Assembly (NCBI RefSeq): GCF_020184175.1
Contig: NC_065530.1
Location: 80,391,260-80,455,259 of the forward strand
Length of the DNA stretch: 64,000 nucleotides
Direction: 5' to 3'
Source of the DNA: Aphis gossypii
Taxonomy: Eukaryota > Arthropoda > Insecta > Hemiptera > Aphididae
Part shown: positions 12,501 to 25,298 of the stretch, piece by piece
How the letters are laid out: each line of letters begins with the position of its first letter
Numbering within the stretch: position 1 is the first letter of the stretch
Translations under genes and position numbers: made by a program
The notes under the pieces: generated by a model
Seen by the model: the letters and a program-made list of their open reading frames with translations, nothing else
Databases searched by the model: none
Told to the model about the DNA's origin: nothing

Positions 12501-15002
12501 TTGATCATTAAAAGAATTTTGAAAACTAGGTACAAGTATTTGAGATTGGTTAGGAGTGGGCGGTTTTAATGCTTCAGAACGTCTAGGTGAATACGAAGTT
12601 AAAGCAATTGGTGAAGTCATACATTCTTCTTGAATTGGTTGTTCAACATGTGATTGAGAAATCTCTTCTGAAGTAGTTGTAGTGGTTGTTAATTCTTCTT
12701 TGACTTCAACATCAGTATCTGAAGGTGTTACATTTTCAGTATTAAACTGCGAGTTTTGTAATGTGTATGAAGATACTTTTTCTACAGATTCTTTTTCAGC
12801 TTCATCAGTTGAATTTATTGACAGTTGAGATTCTTCTGGTACGTCAACATTCATAGGCTCATCATTGGTTTCATTTTTAACTGATACATTTTCACTACTA
12901 TTATTATCAGCTGAAATCATCATTATATCATCAGATTGAGATTCAGTATTCTGTTCTTGAATGGGTTCCTCTTTAGGAACAACAACAGGAGTAAATTCAG
13001 ATTCAGCTTGTGTTTCTGTTTGTATGATGTCTGATACTTCTGTTTCTTGATTAATAGATTCGCTTGATGCTACAGTAGCAACTTGAGCTTCATCGTCATT
13101 ACCAGAATATCCATCTGAACTAGTGCTTTCAGAATTGTTTGATTCACGTTTCAGTGGACTTTCTTCTTCGCCATCAGTATCTAAAGATCGTTTTTTTGGA
13201 GTATCACTCAAATTTCCCTAAAACCACACATTTTTTTTAAAATTAATAATTAATATACAGGCGCACATGATTATTATAAAACTTTATCTTAAAAATTAAA
13301 TAATTATTTAAAATGTCTAGAAAAATTAATTCTGTATACCTTAGATTTAGATTTATCAGCTGAAGGAGATGCTGCTGACATTTCTTTCTTTTCAGTATCT
13401 TGACTAATTTCTGGTGTATTTGCTCTGCTACGTTTTGATCTACTTTGTATGCTTTTTGTAGGCTAAAAATTAAAGCCACTCGTTAAAAAAAAAATTGTAT
13501 AACAAAATACTTTTTGGTATTTTGTTTATAATAAGCTATAATAATATACCGTTTCTTTCGATTTATTGCGGGTACGCATTCTACTTGGCGATTCAGCAGT
13601 TACAGTAACATCAGAAGTAGTTGGGCTAGGACACTCAGCAGGTGATTGAGGTGTAGGTGGTAATTCACCATATTTTTTGTTATAACTTCGACATTCAAAA
13701 CACAATAAATTGCCTTGTTTAGGTCCAATAGCTGCATTTTGCCAATCTCTTGTGCCTATAGCATTAATGAATGATATATATAATACATTAATATATAAAA
13801 ATTTGTCATTTAGTTGTACTTGTGGCAAAACAATGATGGCATCGAAATAATGTAGTATTATCCCTGGAATCCGAGTCGTCTTCAGTATTACCACCATCAT
13901 CTTCACTTACACCAGAACTTCCATCACCTGTGCAAGAAAATTCAATCATTAAATAATTTTTTTTTTCAATTATACAATGGTTATAGTTACTAACCAGGTT
14001 CTTTAGAAATAGGAGAAGGTCGAGAACCTGTACCTAGAAAAATTGAATTATTTAAATAACAAGAAAAAATTATATTTTATTTAAGACTTATAATAATAAA
14101 TTAATTTGTAAATTACTAGTTTCGTCTTTTTGAGCACTTGATGGTCTAGTAGCTCTAGTAGTCCTAATTCTCCTTAATGACCCTTGTCGTCTTCTTCTAT
14201 GTGGTCTGTTATTGTTTGCACCAGGTGTTTTTTTCCATAAATAATAATATTCAACTAATTCCGGCTAAAATACAATTGTTTTATAAGTTATTTCAGAAAA
14301 AACTTAAATTATAATAATTACAGTATCTTTGTGGGGTAGTAAATCTTTTCTAATTCTATGGAAATTTTTTCCGTATTGTCTTAATCCTTTTACAAATTTT
14401 TTCTAGAACATAAATAATAATTAAAACACATTTTAGATAACTTTAAACAACTTGTTTTACCGTTTCCTCTTCAGACCATTTTTTATCAATTCCTTTAGGC
14501 ATTGGACACTTAACTAGTGCCTGTAATGCTTTTCCTGGATCATAACCAGAATCATGTAGCTAAAAAATATGTCAACATAAATAAAAATTTTATCAACTTA
14601 AATTTAATTCAAACAATATATAGTTGGATAATATCTTGTATTATTTTTTATTTACTTACAATGTGAAAAGCATTGATTGTAGTATCATCACGTGATGCGG
14701 CAATACAACCTTCATCGGCTGATCCCCCATCACACATACCAGCATACGCAGCCATGGAACGAGCTGCACGTAAATAAACTAATAAATCACGATCCCTTAC
14801 TGTACCAGATACCCAACGAGCTTCTTCTCTATCCTCTCCAACTATTCCATTCAAATTGTTAACAGCTGTTCGAAAATCTGGTAATCTAGCCTATGATTTT
14901 ATAGTATAATTTTAATGTTTTTAAACATCATAAATAAAAATATAAATAATAAGTTACCTGATGAGATGGCCCAACTCTAATCTCCCCTTGAGTAGAACCC
15001 AT
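6507..15002 (-). CDS. Gug: Atrophin/RERE family transcriptional co-repressor (Grunge homologue)
   Basis: Nuclear co-repressor scaffold related to RERE and Drosophila Grunge. Twenty coding exons: 14958-15002, 14660-14890, 14461-14559, 14322-14402, 14117-14264, 13995-14033, 13820-13927, 13550-13755, 13340-13462, 11477-13217, 11314-11415, 10298-10499, 10076-10232, 9834-10015, 9583-9711, 9249-9523, 8906-9181, 7735-7877, 7501-7589, 6507-6576. All phases match (4446 nt, 1481 aa). Domain order: RVGPSHQARLPDF, ELM2 (VRDRDLLVYLRAARSMAAYA), SANT (KKFVKGLRQYGKNFHRIRK), GATA zinc finger (CHHC...CFEC), a Ser/Glu/His/Pro-rich middle, then the Atrophin domain with NRGDYNSCCRTDL, LSEYARPH, an Arg/Glu-rich helix, HAHTHAHSHTHLHLH, an alanine run and the C-terminus ALEEAARGRP. 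ATG 15002 follows an in-frame TGA, so this isoform begins just after where RERE carries its BAH domain. ELM2-SANT proteins recruit histone deacetylases; the Atrophin domain binds nuclear receptors such as Tailless in flies. Confidence 0.95.
7735..7797 (-). repeat. Three 21-bp tandem repeats at the end of an Atrophin exon
   Basis: Three head-to-tail 21-bp units (7735-7755, 7756-7776, 7777-7797) encode (V)RPFPDQ-type heptapeptides; the oldest copy reads ARPFADQ. The array ends exactly at the exon border, whose donor is GTAAGA. Confidence 0.9.
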
Positions 15003-18000
15003 AGTTCATTCGGGTTCTTTATGATAATCACTTTTTAATCATTTTAGTTACTTTTTCTTCTACTACCTATAGTTTTTATCTATTAAATTAAAGAGCTGCA
15101 CCTAAAAATGTAATACAAAGTAAGTTAATAAATTGTAATATATAAGAACTTAGTTGTACCTACCTAATTTAAAAAATATTAAGACTATTTAGATAGGTAA
15201 ATACTTTAAATGTATTTAGGGAACTAATACAAACAAATCTAAATTGATAAAATTAATGCTTTAAGTAATTATAATTATACAATATTATCTAACTTAATGG
15301 ATTATAGTTGAAGTATTAAATTTAAGTGTTACTAATAATACATTGAAAATATATTCTTAATTATGCCATACTACTTAAGAAAATATTCTTAATATTACTG
15401 TAAACTATAGATATTAACAAAGTAAATCAATATTAGTGAATAAAATTAAATTTAAGACAATAGGGGATTCACGACATTAAAAATGTAACTATTATCAAAG
15501 TAAAAAAAAATGTATCATCAAGTTGTTATAAAAAAGTATAATTTAAATTAGTTAGTGGATAATTACCCATATTTTAATATTTTATAAACAAAAATAAATA
15601 AAAAAGTAAAAAATCAAAGCAAAATTATCAATTATCAAAATAAAATATTTTATTATTATGATTTAAAAATTTAGAAATGATTTATACTATATTATCATAC
15701 CCATATCTAAAACTTCAATATACAGAATGATTCTTTTATCAAACAACACTTAAAATGCATTACATTTTTATTGTTATATTAATTTTTTGAATAACAAAAT
15801 ATTTTTATTTCATATTCTGAAGCAAATATTTTTCGAAATATTTCGATATACATAAATCGAAATTCGGAGTAGTTTATGAGTTATAACTTTAAATACTCAA
15901 AACCCGGGCTCGAAAATTATAACACTGAAAAAGTCCATTTTAATACTTTATATGCACTAAAAATTGGTAAATATCTATGTAAAATACAATTTTTTTTAAT
16001 AATATATTGTAATAATTGTTTAGGAACTTTAGATATTTGATCAGTTCTAAAACGCAAATACGACGAATCTAACAATAAATTACAGTACATTGCATCTGAC
16101 ATTATTAAAAATAACTAAATTATTGGAAATAAATGGAATTTTTTGTGTTATTGTTGATAATAAGTTATTATTAATAACCAATAAAGTATCTACTTTTCGA
16201 AAATCAAAATAAGTGTTTTCGTTTGTATACCTAATTTAATAATAAATTATATACTTTATTGGAGTTGAATTTTTTATTTCTTTTATTATATAAAAATATA
16301 CACATAAATAGCACATAAAACTAAATTAACAAAATAGTACTAGAAACCGTACATATGCATACATTTTCAAAATTAAAATTCTTAAACAAAAGTATGAAAT
16401 AAATTTAATATTACTTTGGTTGTTCTATAATTTACTTAAAAAAAATAATTATTCATTTGTCAGAACTTCTGAGACTGGTCTATACCTCATGAATCACTCG
16501 TGTGAATTTCGGTTTCTATACATCAAAGATCGAAATACTCAAAAAATTTGTTCACTTAAAAATGTTAAAAAAATAAAATAAATTATAACAATCAAAAATA
16601 TTGAAAAATAGGTATAGTATTTTTTTAAAAATATGATTTTATTTCAATTGGAAATAAAATAAAAAAAATATTTTCAAAAACATTGATATATTTTGAAATA
16701 ATGAGTGTTGATTGATAAAAAAAATCACCCAATATTAAAATTATTTTGTATGATGTTTATAGCATTTAAACATTTTAAACTATATAAATTTAAATAACAA
16801 TTTAAAAAGAATTCAATATTCTGCGAAAATATAAATATTTTAATAAATTTAAAGAAGTTGAAATACAATTATTACCTGTATATTAATAATGTGGTATTAT
16901 ACAACCTATATATCTACATGTAAAATCCGTCAGATTAGATTGTGGAACATTTAGAGAAAAAAAAAGTTAATTAATTCCCGAAAAGATTAGTGAAGTAGAT
17001 TTAATCCAAAAAATAACGTTTTAAACAATCATAATCACTAAATAAATTTTTTGAGAAAAACACATGAATAAAAATTTTAAATCAGTCTCTAAACTAGATT
17101 TAATGTTCACATTTAACAAGAGGTAACTAAAAACAACTTTTATGCACTAAATCAGAGATGGGCAACTGGTGGCCTACTGGTTTCTTTTTTATCGGGCTTA
17201 TGCAACATTACCAAATTATTTTATAAAATTTTAGTAGTTATTTATATTTTATTTTATTAAGTTTTATTTTTAACATAAAAACATATTTTAAACATAAAAA
17301 GTAAATGCTCATATTAAATTTTATTGACTTTTTCTTATTTTGGCTCTCTAATAACTTTGATTGTCCTTGTTCTAAATTATATTTCAGAAAATATGTGAAA
17401 ATAACAAAACAACAATGTATTAATACAGCTAAATTGAAGTATTATTAAATTGTTACCACTTACCTAGTACCTATAGTTTAAAAGTTATAACTTATTAAAT
17501 TTAGAAACTTACTTAAAATCTTTAATTATGATTAATTTAAAAGAAATATTCATAAAATTATAAATCCGTAATGATACATTGAAGTTACTTAGCACCTTCT
17601 ATAAAAGTATTAATAAATAGAGTAGGTAATTAAATTGAAATGGAAATTTCATATTACTCACACCGATAGTAAAACACTTTTAAAGATTAACACGTACAAT
17701 GTACATAAACTATTATTGTTTCTACTAATACAAATATATACACAAACACTGTGCCTATAAAAGCTAACTTAAAGCTGCCAATGGTCGATAAATGGTTAGC
17801 TAGAAATAGCTTAATGTTAAATAAAAAAAGTATTTTTTACACCTTTTACTGTAACGAGTTTGAACATACCAGATAAAATTTCAATTAAATTACATAGAAA
17901 AAAATGTACCTATAAAAATATAATTTATGTATGTAATAAGCAGTGCTTGTAAGTTTATGCCCTAAAAAATTCGTGAATAAGCATGCACTTACACACTAAA

Positions 18001-20039
18001 AACTGGCAAAATATTAACTAAAAATCTAAAACTATGCAGATTAAAAAAAGAAGAAATAAAAGTAACAAGTAACATTTGACAATTTATTGATATTGATGAA
18101 TTGAATGACACATGCCCACGTTATAAAAACGACCAAAATAGTCGAGACTTGAGAATAAACCATTGTAAAAGTATCAAAAATATAAGACTATTTCATACTA
18201 CATGTTTTCTACTAATTACTTATAAGGGCATGATACATTTATTAACTAAATGAAATAATGACTACTGCGTTATTTTTGATATTTTAATAATTTTACATTG
18301 TGACAATTTCTATATATGTTATACAGTGCAAAAATATCAAGAAAATATAAATTTATGTATTTTTCATCAAATTTTGACCAAAAGTATGCATATTATGCCC
18401 AATAAAATAGAAAAATGTATAAATAATAAATATGTAAAATATAATTTCATATATTTAACTATGGTATCTTGAAATGGGTTTCTATGTCATCTGGCATTAA
18501 ATATAACTTAATAAAATTGATATGCAAATGCATGAACTCACGAGCTCTGGTAATGAACATTGTAATTTTAGGTATATTATCTAACATAACTTCAAACTAA
18601 TATTTAGGAGTACTATTTGATAAATAATTAAACTTTAAGCAAATAAAAAAATAATTTTAAAATTAAATATTTTCAGCTTATGAAAAAGTGTATTAGATTC
18701 ACTAAATAAAACTCATAACTCTTAAGAGTAATAATGAAAATTCATTATTACAATCTTTAGATAGAAAAGCTATTTTTAATACCTATTAGAAATGTTTAGA
18801 CTAGAAAAATTATATAACAAATAATTTATCATAAACATGAATTCCATAGAACATAAGAGATAAACATGGGTAGCAATTTAAGATTAATTTAACAAAAAGC
18901 AGCTTTGATGGAAAATTATTATATAGAGGAATATAATTTTTTTAATCAACTACTTACCTAATGATATAAAACTAATTGATTATAATATTAAATTAAAATA
19001 AATTATGAGAAATATAAAACAATTTTATTAGTTTTTATTATTATTACTATTGTTAAAAATTAACTCTCAAATTAACTATTGAAATATATTTACAATTGCA
19101 GTCAACTTAGTCTTTAACCATATGCCTTTTTACATGGACTAGGAAATAAGTATCAACTTGTAAATGTAAAGGGTAATGTATTACTATAGTACAAACGAAT
19201 AATGTTATTTAGTTGAAACAAATATAAATAAATTTATATTATTTTTAATACCCACAAAATCAATAAGTAAAAAATTGTATCTACTAAACTTTTTACAGCA
19301 TTTTCCTATAATAAATCAAAGTGTTCTTATCAAAATTAATTGTACGTCAGACATTAATTATCATAATTGAAGTAGGTAATCTAATACCTATCATTTTCCA
19401 AAGATTTATTATAAATTGAGTTATTGATGTATAATTAATGTTCTAGATAAATTGTCTATAAGATTATCTATTATGTTTAATATGACATTTAATCTGAATT
19501 AATATTATGAACGTATTAACAACCAACTCTAAATTGACCGTGTCAAAGGTGTCTATCATGAATGAAGCACAATTAATAAAACACTTATTCTATGATTAGC
19601 ATTATAATCAAATTACTGAGTTACTGTCAACTTTACTGTTGACAGTTACTGTTCAAATATTTGAGAGAGAATTAGATTCTGGTATGCCATTATTAACACG
19701 GAAATCAATGCAGTTGGAAAAGCTAATGAGCGAAATTCTGATGGAACAAGCTAACAAAATACCTATTTGACACTACATTAAGATTTTTCAAAAACGTCAT
19801 TTAGTCGTTGTAAAGCAATAAACTTAACAATCAATCAATCAATCGATGCAATGCCAAGAACCCCCCCAAAACGAACGTGATCTTGTTTCCCCCCCAAAAC
19901 GACATAAAATTCCATAGACCACGGAAACGAGTTAGACATTCATATAGCCTAGGTACACTAGCTCGTTCGTTCACGGTCATCGATCGACCCTTACTATCTA
20001 TACTAACAATAAAGCAGTAATAATAATAAAATGACATAC
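15003..20039 (-). other. Probable 5' intron of the Atrophin gene
   Basis: About 5 kb of very AT-rich DNA without conserved coding sequence. A good acceptor (TTTTTAG before GTGCAGCTC, at about 15102) would open the 5' UTR part of the first coding exon. It holds one hAT-like fragment (17153-17369) and two 14-nt copies of a C-run followed by AAAACGA between 19861 and 19902. A BAH-domain exon was looked for and not found. Confidence 0.5.
17153..17369 (+). mobile_element. Degenerate hAT-like MITE
   Basis: It starts CAGAGATGGGCAAC and ends GGCTCTC...TTGATTGTCCTTG, the decayed inverse of the start, as in non-autonomous hAT elements. The 8-bp flanks CACTAAAT and TTCTAAAT agree at 6 of 8 positions, fitting an old hAT target-site duplication. 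No transposase is encoded. Confidence 0.6.
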
Positions 20040-20200
20040 CCAATCGAGCTGTCAATGTTCTGTACGGGACGACGGTGTACAGGATAGACGACGCGCACTC
20101 GGATGACATTATTAATTATTATTACTATTATTTATTTATAAATATTAATCACTGTAGACAAAAGTTGAATAGTATCCGACGGACGAAGATCGTCGGAGCG
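20040..20200 (-). other. Probable 5' exon of the Atrophin gene with upstream ORF
   Basis: A minus-strand GC-richer block ends in a strong donor (G|GTATGT at 20039-20034). It contains an ATG at 20109. If spliced to the acceptor near 15102, that ATG opens a 27-codon frame that stops inside the next exon (reading ...TARLGAAL, stop), upstream of the Atrophin ATG. This is inference from splice signals; the outer limit is approximate and transcript data are lacking. Confidence 0.35.
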
Positions 20201-20881
20201 CGAGTATAGCAATATTATCGTGGTACTAAACTACTAAACAAATTAAACAATTTTTGGAAGATTTCCGACTAACTAGTACCTACACCAAATCTAGTGTGAA
20301 AAAAAATAATAATAAAAATAATAATAATAATATTAATCACTTAGACGCCATTTTAAATTAAAAACAGACAGTGCCGGATCGCCGGGGAAAAACTACCGGG
20401 CGCGGTGCACAAACAGAGCGTCACTGTAAGATTTTTCCGTATCACAGAAATAATAATAGTGATTAAATTGAATTACTGATTAAATTCAAACATATGATCA
20501 GTGATCAGTCCTTATTTCCTTAATCAAATGTTGTTCCACGTAGGCTGCATAGCATTTAATTTTTACATAACCGAACTTTACCCCCATATTTGTTATTCTT
20601 CCGTATAAACGTCATATCCAATTAATCGACGCAATTGCTAGTCACTACGTCAGATCGAGTTCCGTGGATAATTCAAATAATCCGTCGTACATTCAATAAT
20701 TTCATTTTAATTCAACCGTTTAGTTAGACGCTCACAGTCGCACCGGTTTATCGCGCATCGAATATCAGCCCATAATTTGATCGTATTATAAAGCTTTCTA
20801 TACAGTAATTAATAAAAAATTCACCGTTTTACAACTAATACCTAAATAAGTTGGCCGTATTATTTTTAACGTACAACGACA
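20200..20881. promoter_or_regulatory. Shared upstream region between Atrophin 5' exon and IDH1
   Basis: About 0.7 kb separates the minus-strand Atrophin 5' exon from the IDH1 start on plus. It contains GC-richer patches (20370-20430 and 20730-20760) in AT-rich DNA and should include the IDH1 promoter and 5' UTR. No TATA box can be assigned with confidence. Confidence 0.45.
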
Positions 20882-22217
20882 ATGGCGAAAATCAGTGCGG
20901 GACCCGTTGTTGACATTTTGGGCGATGAAATGACTCGCATCATCTGGGACTTAATCAAGGAAAAACTCATCCTACCGTTTTTGGACATCGAACTACATGT
21001 TTATGACTTGGGCATGGAAAACCGAGACTTGACTAACGATCAAGTGACATTAGACTGTGCCGAAGCCATTAAGAAATATAATGTCGGAATTAAATGCGCC
21101 ACGATTACGCCCGACGAAAAGCGAGTCGAAGAATTCAAGCTGAAGAAAATGTGGAAAAGCCCCAACGGCACAATTAGGAACGTTCTTGGCGGTACAGTGT
21201 TCAGGGAAGCTATTATATGCAAGAACATTCCTAGGCTGGTTACTGGATGGGAAAAACCGATTATAATTGGAAGACACGCTCATGCTGACCAGTATAAAGC
21301 TACAGATTTCATTGTACCTGGAGCTGGCAAACTTACATTGACATGGACCTCTAATGATGGTAAGTCAATATTTATTTACTTATTTAATTTTTTTATATTA
21401 CTTTGGTGTTGTAATGTGTATATACCTATATATAATTTATTTTTCTTGGTTTACAGGTAAAGATAAAATTGAAGAAGTTGTCAACGATTTCAAAGGTGCT
21501 GGAGTAGCATTAGGAATGTTTAACACGGATGCATCTATTACTGATTTCGCACATTCTTCATTCAAGTTTGCTTTATCTAGAGAACTTCCATTATATTTGA
21601 GTACTAAAAATACCATTTTAAAAAAATATGATGGTCGTTTCAAAGACATTTTCCAAGAAATTTATGATACACAATACAAACCATTGTATGAAGCCAAAGG
21701 TATTTGGTATGAACACAGATTAATTGACGACATGGTGGCCTATGCTATGAAATCTGAGGGAGGATTTGTGTGGGCGTGTAAAAATTATGATGGTGATGTT
21801 CAATCTGATTCTATTGCCCAGGGTTATGGATCATTGGGTTTGATGACATCAGTGTTGATTTGCCCTGATGGTAAAACTGTTGAATCGGAAGCTGCTCATG
21901 GCACTGTCACAAGACATTATCGTATGCATCAACAAGGTAAAGAAACATCTACTAATCCAATTGCATCCATCTTTGCATGGACAAGAGGATTGTTGCATAG
22001 AGCAAAATTGGATAACAATCAAAAATTAGAAGATTTTGCCAACAAATTAGAAGAAGTTTGCATTGAAACAATGGAAGCAGGATTCATGACTAAAGATTTG
22101 GCAATATGCATTAAAGGAATGAACGGTGTTCAAAGATCTGATTATCTGAATACATTTGAATTTTTGGACAAATTGGCTGAAAATTTGAAGCTTAAATTAA
22201 ATCTTACATGCAAATAG
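20882..22217 (+). CDS. Idh: Isocitrate dehydrogenase [NADP], cytosolic
   Basis: Homodimeric, metal-dependent enzyme that oxidises isocitrate to 2-oxoglutarate and CO2 while making cytosolic NADPH. Two exons, 20882-21359 and 21457-22217, joined over a 97-nt GTAAGT..ACAG intron in phase 1, give 412 aa (human IDH1 has 414). Seen: MAKISAGPVVDILGDEMTRI start without a mitochondrial leader, SPNGTIRN substrate loop, IIIGRHAHADQYKATDF carrying the catalytic arginine (human Arg132 equivalent, about residue 131) and tyrosine, STKNTILKKYDGRF with the catalytic lysine, RLIDDMV and NYDGDVQSD metal-binding aspartates, and AAHGTVTRHYR for NADP binding. All key residues appear intact. The C-terminus ends LTCK, so the SKL-like peroxisomal signal of mammalian IDH1 is absent. 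The start is the first ATG and aligns with the family. Confidence 0.97.
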
Positions 22218-22341
22218 TAATTATTGAAAATATTTAAATTTAAATTTTTCGCCATGTTTTATTTTATTTATATCTAATAATCATTTATTTATTCTTTTTT
22301 TTTTTAAATTTTAATTTCTTATATTGTGCCAGCCATAATTA

Positions 22342-22347
22342 AATAAA
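22342..22347 (+). terminator. Candidate poly(A) signal of IDH1
   Basis: AATAAA lies 125 nt after the IDH1 stop codon, a usual 3' UTR distance. Other copies follow downstream at 22497-22502 and 22530-22535, so the one used is not certain. Confidence 0.4.
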
Positions 22348-25093
22348 AAAATGTCATATATTTTTTTTTATCGGTGGTAGTAATTCATTTTTACATTAGT
22401 CAAATAAAATTAGGTGTAGGTTGCATATTTTGGGAACTACTTTAATTTAACGAGACTGATGATAAATATTATCAAAACACAAAAATGTATTTCATACAAT
22501 AAACTTATTATACCGTATTGTCATTATTAAAATAAAACTTGCGTGTTATATTATCTTAAAATTTTATATTATCTTATTAGCTTAATAAAATTCATCAACG
22601 TTGGAAAAATGTGTTTTATTTGTGATTATAGTGTATCTTTGAGTATTGATTGTACCTAAAAATGTGTTAAAATTATCTTGAAGTTAAATGCAAACAGAAT
22701 GGTATAGGTAAAGACAATAGTTGTGTGCATTAGTCATTTATTTTATGTTTAACATAAATAATTATGTGTTGTTTTATAGCATAATTTTAATAATAGATAC
22801 AATATAAGAACTAACTCTGGACCCGTCTTAGTAAGCTTAAACTATGATAACTATTCTTCCTGAATTTTTTAATTACAACAGTCATAATAATAATTTCTTT
22901 TCTTTATAGTTAATTGATTAAATATTACACAATCACTGACATAATCATTATATTTTTTTTTTATAACTTATGTAGCTACCTACTTATTTATTTAGATAGG
23001 TACTTTTATCAAAGTATGGGTGGAGTCCTAATAAATAAAGTTGCATATTAATTATAAATTATTATGAATTTCTATATAATTATAAATCGATTAAATAATT
23101 TTATACACAATGCTCATTTTTTCAATCAATATTCATAGTATTAAATATTTATTAAATTAATATAATTAAGCATAACAAATACCTGCTGAGTGCTGACTAT
23201 CATAAAGTTGATTAAAATATATGGAAATTTAGAATTGTATTGTCCATAAATTTAATAGTAGATTTGACAAAAGTTTCACTAAAACTTACTACATAAATTA
23301 TACCAACATCAAAATTTATGTTTGGCAGAATAAAACGGACTTACAACTGTTTAGAAAACAGTTGGAAAAAATGATTCAGACAAATAACATTATATTTGGT
23401 TGAGTGTTGGATTTTTTTATTCAAGATAAATAATATGAACCAACTTATATGTTTATTATTTTACGAGTCAATTAGCTAATGTTTATTATCTACTTATTTA
23501 CTTACAATATAGTTGCATATAATAGGTATTGGCTATTTGATTACAAGGACATCTACTAGTTTCAGTATTTATGATATAGGTAGGTATATAAATTGCTCAA
23601 TGTTTAACAGTATATTTTTTTCTATTCGTATAAAACTGCCTTATTTGATTTATGTATGCATCATTAATAAACACTGTGTTTAACGATAAATGTAACACGA
23701 AATATTCATATTTATACTCTCTGAATTGAATTCTGATTTTTTTTTTTACCACGTAAAAAACTTGATTTAAAACTTATTTGAATGCGCAACAAACATTTTT
23801 TTTTATTGTACTTCACCTCATTGTTGAGTTTAAATTTGAAATAAAATAAACTTTTTAATTAACTGATTTATTAAGTTCTTTCAGTCTTAAAAATTGACTT
23901 GTTGGAAATGAGTTACAATTTCGATTTCTGAATTTAATAAATATTATGTATTATTTATGTGTATTGTATTTTTTAACAGTATCTACATTTTTAAAAGTTT
24001 CATTACCTATATGATTTCGTTTGATCTTTCTGTAAATTTATATATGGTTTCGAAAGTAAAAATCACGCGGAAGCGAAACCTTGTAAAATTATAAATAAAA
24101 TGTTAATAAAATAATGCAATAAATAATTACTTAGGTATCTATAAAACAATCGAGACTTTAATCCTTTCTCATTAAGTCAATTTTTATGATAGAAAAAAAC
24201 GTAATAAGTCAGTTGTTGTCAGTTATTTTAATTCAAATTAAAAGTCAAAACTAAGGTAAAATTAAAAAAAAATTGTTTTGCTATGCACAAGCGAAAAACA
24301 AAAATTTTTCAAAAATAAGGTGTCTTAATGCTATTTAAAAAACCTAAATGATATTCATGGGCTTACATTCAAATATGTGATATTAAATATATTACCTTTA
24401 TCGTCAATCAGGTAGGTACTATATGCATACCAACAATAACGTACATCTTAATAATTTATGTAAAAATATTTAGAATTAAAATTTAACGAATCAGATTTCA
24501 AATAATATGTTAATTCATATAACATGTATAATAGTTCTAATGGTCTGATTGTCTGAGTTTCTATTATTTAACTTGTATGATTCATTAATCATATAAGGTG
24601 TTAAAAAAGTTATGCTAGTCATACTCATGTATTATGATATATAAGAATTTAAACGATTGGGAATAGTAACTAAAATTTTATAATTTAATGTGTGATATAC
24701 TGATATAACTAAAAATGTATAGTACTAAAATATCACAATTTAAAAAACATCGTATCTCGTAACTCGTAAGTGAAAACTTAATAAAATCTTTATTAGGTAC
24801 AATATAATTATATACCTGTACACAGTATATTTATATAGTTATTTATTTACCATACATAATATTATGTATACATTTTTTTTGTATTAAATTTAAATAATTT
24901 AATAATGTCTGAAAACCTATAAATACAAAAAAAAAATAATACTTAAAATTGTATGATAATTCATAAATTTCTAAGATGATTGTTGAAAAATTCAATAGTT
25001 TTAATCAAAATTTTACCACTTTGTCATTTGGTAAAAAGGACCAAATTGACTAAAAAAAATTCGATTTATTCGAATTTGGTAAAACACCTGTTG

Positions 25094-25298
25094 CAGGCGC
25101 GGATCCCACAGCCCGGGCCCACTCAAAATTTTCAAAAACAATAATTTTTATTATAAAATTTAAAATTTATTTTATGTATTATATATTTAGTAATCGTGCA
25201 TGGAGAGTAACAAAACAATAATATATTTTACATTCAATTATAATTTTGTGGTTAAATTTACGGGCCCGCCCAAAAAAATATTACTGAATCCGCGCCTG
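25094..25298. mobile_element. 205-bp MITE with CAGGCGCGGAT termini
   Basis: It begins CAGGCGCGGATCCCAC and ends GAATCCGCGCCTG, so 12 of the 13 outer bases are inverted copies; inner GGGCCC blocks are also inverted. Flanks ACCTGTTG and ACCCGCTG agree at 6 of 8 positions, suggesting an 8-bp target duplication as in hAT elements. There is no coding capacity. Confidence 0.75.
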
